Below, piece after piece: positions 13,786 to 14,808 of a DNA stretch of 14,808 bases. The notes beneath the pieces are model-generated. The model saw only the letters and a list, made by a program, of their open reading frames with translations, ran no database searches and had not been told where the DNA came from. Every line of letters begins with the position of its first letter. Position 1 is the stretch's first letter. This stretch comes from Stramenopiles sp. TOSAG23-3 (lineage: Eukaryota; Sar), in the NCBI GenBank assembly GCA_900128585.1, contig LT642524.1:1-14808 (forward strand), written 5' to 3'. The position numbers and the translations under genes were made by a program.

Positions 13786-14679
13786 ATGACAACCATGGAG
13801 GTACGACTCGAGCGGGTGGATAGAATATATCGCACTGGCGAAAAGGTTCGTGGCGTAGTTGTAATCTCCCGTTCTGGGAGCATGAGCCACAGTGGAATTT
13901 CCATGAAAGTAGAAGGCGTCATCAAGCTCCAGTTGAGTGCGCGTAGTGTAGGACTTTTTGAAGCGTTTTATTCGTCCATCAAGCCGATGGTGCTTCTGGA
14001 CTACGAAATCGACGTGGCGAAAGCTGGAAAAGTGCCGGACGGAGTGACTGAGTTTCCGTTCGAGTTTGACATGAAGCCGATACGGGGACAGAAACGGCTG
14101 TACGAGACCTACCATGGTGTGTACGTTAATTGTACATACACCATATCGTGCGAGTGCGTCCGAGGCATGTTGAAGAACAACCTGACCGCTGACTTGGAGT
14201 TTATTGTCGAGTGCCCAGACCCGGAAGAGAACCCGCCCGAGCCGGTCCCGTTTGATATTACGCCGGGCACGCTAGAAAATGTAAAGCGCTCGTCCTTAAA
14301 GAACATACCTCATTTTCGTATTGTTGGGAAGTTGCATAGAACGAACTGTCAGGTCCACATCCCATTTACTGGCCAGATCGTGATCGAGTCCTCCGCCGCA
14401 CCCATCAAGAGCATTGAGCTGCAGCTGGTCAGAGTGGAGACCGTTGCGTATTCGGAAGGAACCGCGAGGGAGGCCACCGAAATCCAAAACATTCAACTGG
14501 CAGATGGGGACATATGCAGGGATCTGACGATTCCAATCTACATGGTATTTCCCCGGTTGTTCACATGCCCAACGGTCGATACGTTACACTTTAAGGTTGA
14601 ATTTGAAGTTAATTTGGTTGTATTGTTTAGTGACGGGTACATGGTGACCGAGAACTTTCCACTCAGCCTTTATCGTTGA
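13786..14679 (+). CDS. VPS26C: VPS26C (DSCR3), arrestin-fold subunit of the retriever/Commander complex
   Basis: A 297-residue VPS26-family protein, the same length as human VPS26C. With VPS35L and VPS29 it forms retriever, which recycles membrane cargo from endosomes to the cell surface; it acts on the cytosolic face of endosomes. The protein is two arrestin-like beta sandwiches throughout. Diagnostic stretches are SVGLFEAFYSSIKP (about 63-76), LYETYHGVYVN (about 104-114), ELQLVRVET (about 208-216), EIQNIQLADGDICRDL (about 227-242), IYMVFPRLFTCPT (about 245-257) and KVEFEVNLVVL, all very close to the animal protein and unlike VPS26A/B. Two ATGs compete: 13786 gives 297 residues, and 13795 (ACCATGG, a strong context) gives 294. 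The frame is open further upstream but has no ATG. The gene is intronless and diverges from the LRR/LNR gene. Confidence 0.96.
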   Translation: MTTMEVRLERVDRIYRTGEKVRGVVVISRSGSMSHSGISMKVEGVIKLQLSARSVGLFEAFYSSIKPMVLLDYEIDVAKAGKVPDGVTEFPFEFDMKPIRGQKRLYETYHGVYVNCTYTISCECVRGMLKNNLTADLEFIVECPDPEENPPEPVPFDITPGTLENVKRSSLKNIPHFRIVGKLHRTNCQVHIPFTGQIVIESSAAPIKSIELQLVRVETVAYSEGTAREATEIQNIQLADGDICRDLTIPIYMVFPRLFTCPTVDTLHFKVEFEVNLVVLFSDGYMVTENFPLSLYR

Positions 14680-14808
14680 TAAGTTCATGCAAGATTATAC
14701 TTTTTTATTACAAATTCTTTATAACACCAAATTTACAAGACAGACAACGAGCACCTAAACAACAAATAAGCCGCTGCTTGGAAGATGGTACAAGGATTGA
14801 TTTATCTC
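14680..14808. other. 3' flank of VPS26C, window edge
   Basis: AT-rich sequence after the TGA stop. No clear AATAAA signal and no further gene before the window ends. Confidence 0.5.

Overview
The window is nuclear DNA from a microbial eukaryote. It carries a pol III transcription factor subunit (TFIIIC TPR subunit), a spliceosomal PRP38 protein, a VPS26C (DSCR3) retriever subunit, a papain-family protease, a multipass membrane protein with leucine-rich repeats and a Lin-12/Notch repeat (LNR), and a tandem family of secreted cysteine-rich proteins. No spliceosomal introns are needed for any of these genes. Intergenic DNA is very AT-rich, with homopolymers and microsatellites, while the protease and TFIIIC genes are clearly GC-richer. 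Intron-poor genes together with a TM-LRR-LNR protein would fit a stramenopile, perhaps oomycete-like. That placement is an inference with modest confidence, because nothing here is a taxonomic marker.

Layout. Positions 1-409 are AT-rich flank with an (AAAG)n tract. A secreted C1A cysteine protease follows on + (410-1297). It converges with a TFIIIC TPR subunit on - (1799-4952), whose frame is broken by one extra base in a six-base homopolymer at 4596-4601. The 3' flanks hold a dispersed 'AAATAACAGCCAATTTT' motif, with four copies at 1316-1747 and a fifth, inverted, at 5341-5370. PRP38 lies on - (5480-6406) and carries an extra Tudor-like module.

The most unusual part is 6800-10608. Three tandem + strand paralogues, here called A, B and C, share a ten-cysteine domain and a conserved C-terminal tail ending in Cys. 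A and B have signal peptides. Between signal and domain lies a Lys-rich segment that diverges strongly, with repeats inside it. A has an inserted (GlySer)9 linker, heptads and a duplicated Arg-rich module. C lacks a signal peptide and has an in-frame TGA at the start of the domain. The 3' ends and 3' flanks of A and B are almost identical over about 100 bp blocks while their coding regions are well diverged, which points to recent conversion or unequal exchange. I do not recognise the family.

The LRR/LNR membrane protein lies on - (10842-12926). A divergent AT-rich intergenic region (12927-13785) separates it from VPS26C on + (13786-14679). The housekeeping genes act in separate processes (tRNA/5S transcription, splicing, endosomal recycling) and do not form a pathway. 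Only the tandem secreted family looks like a functional cluster.
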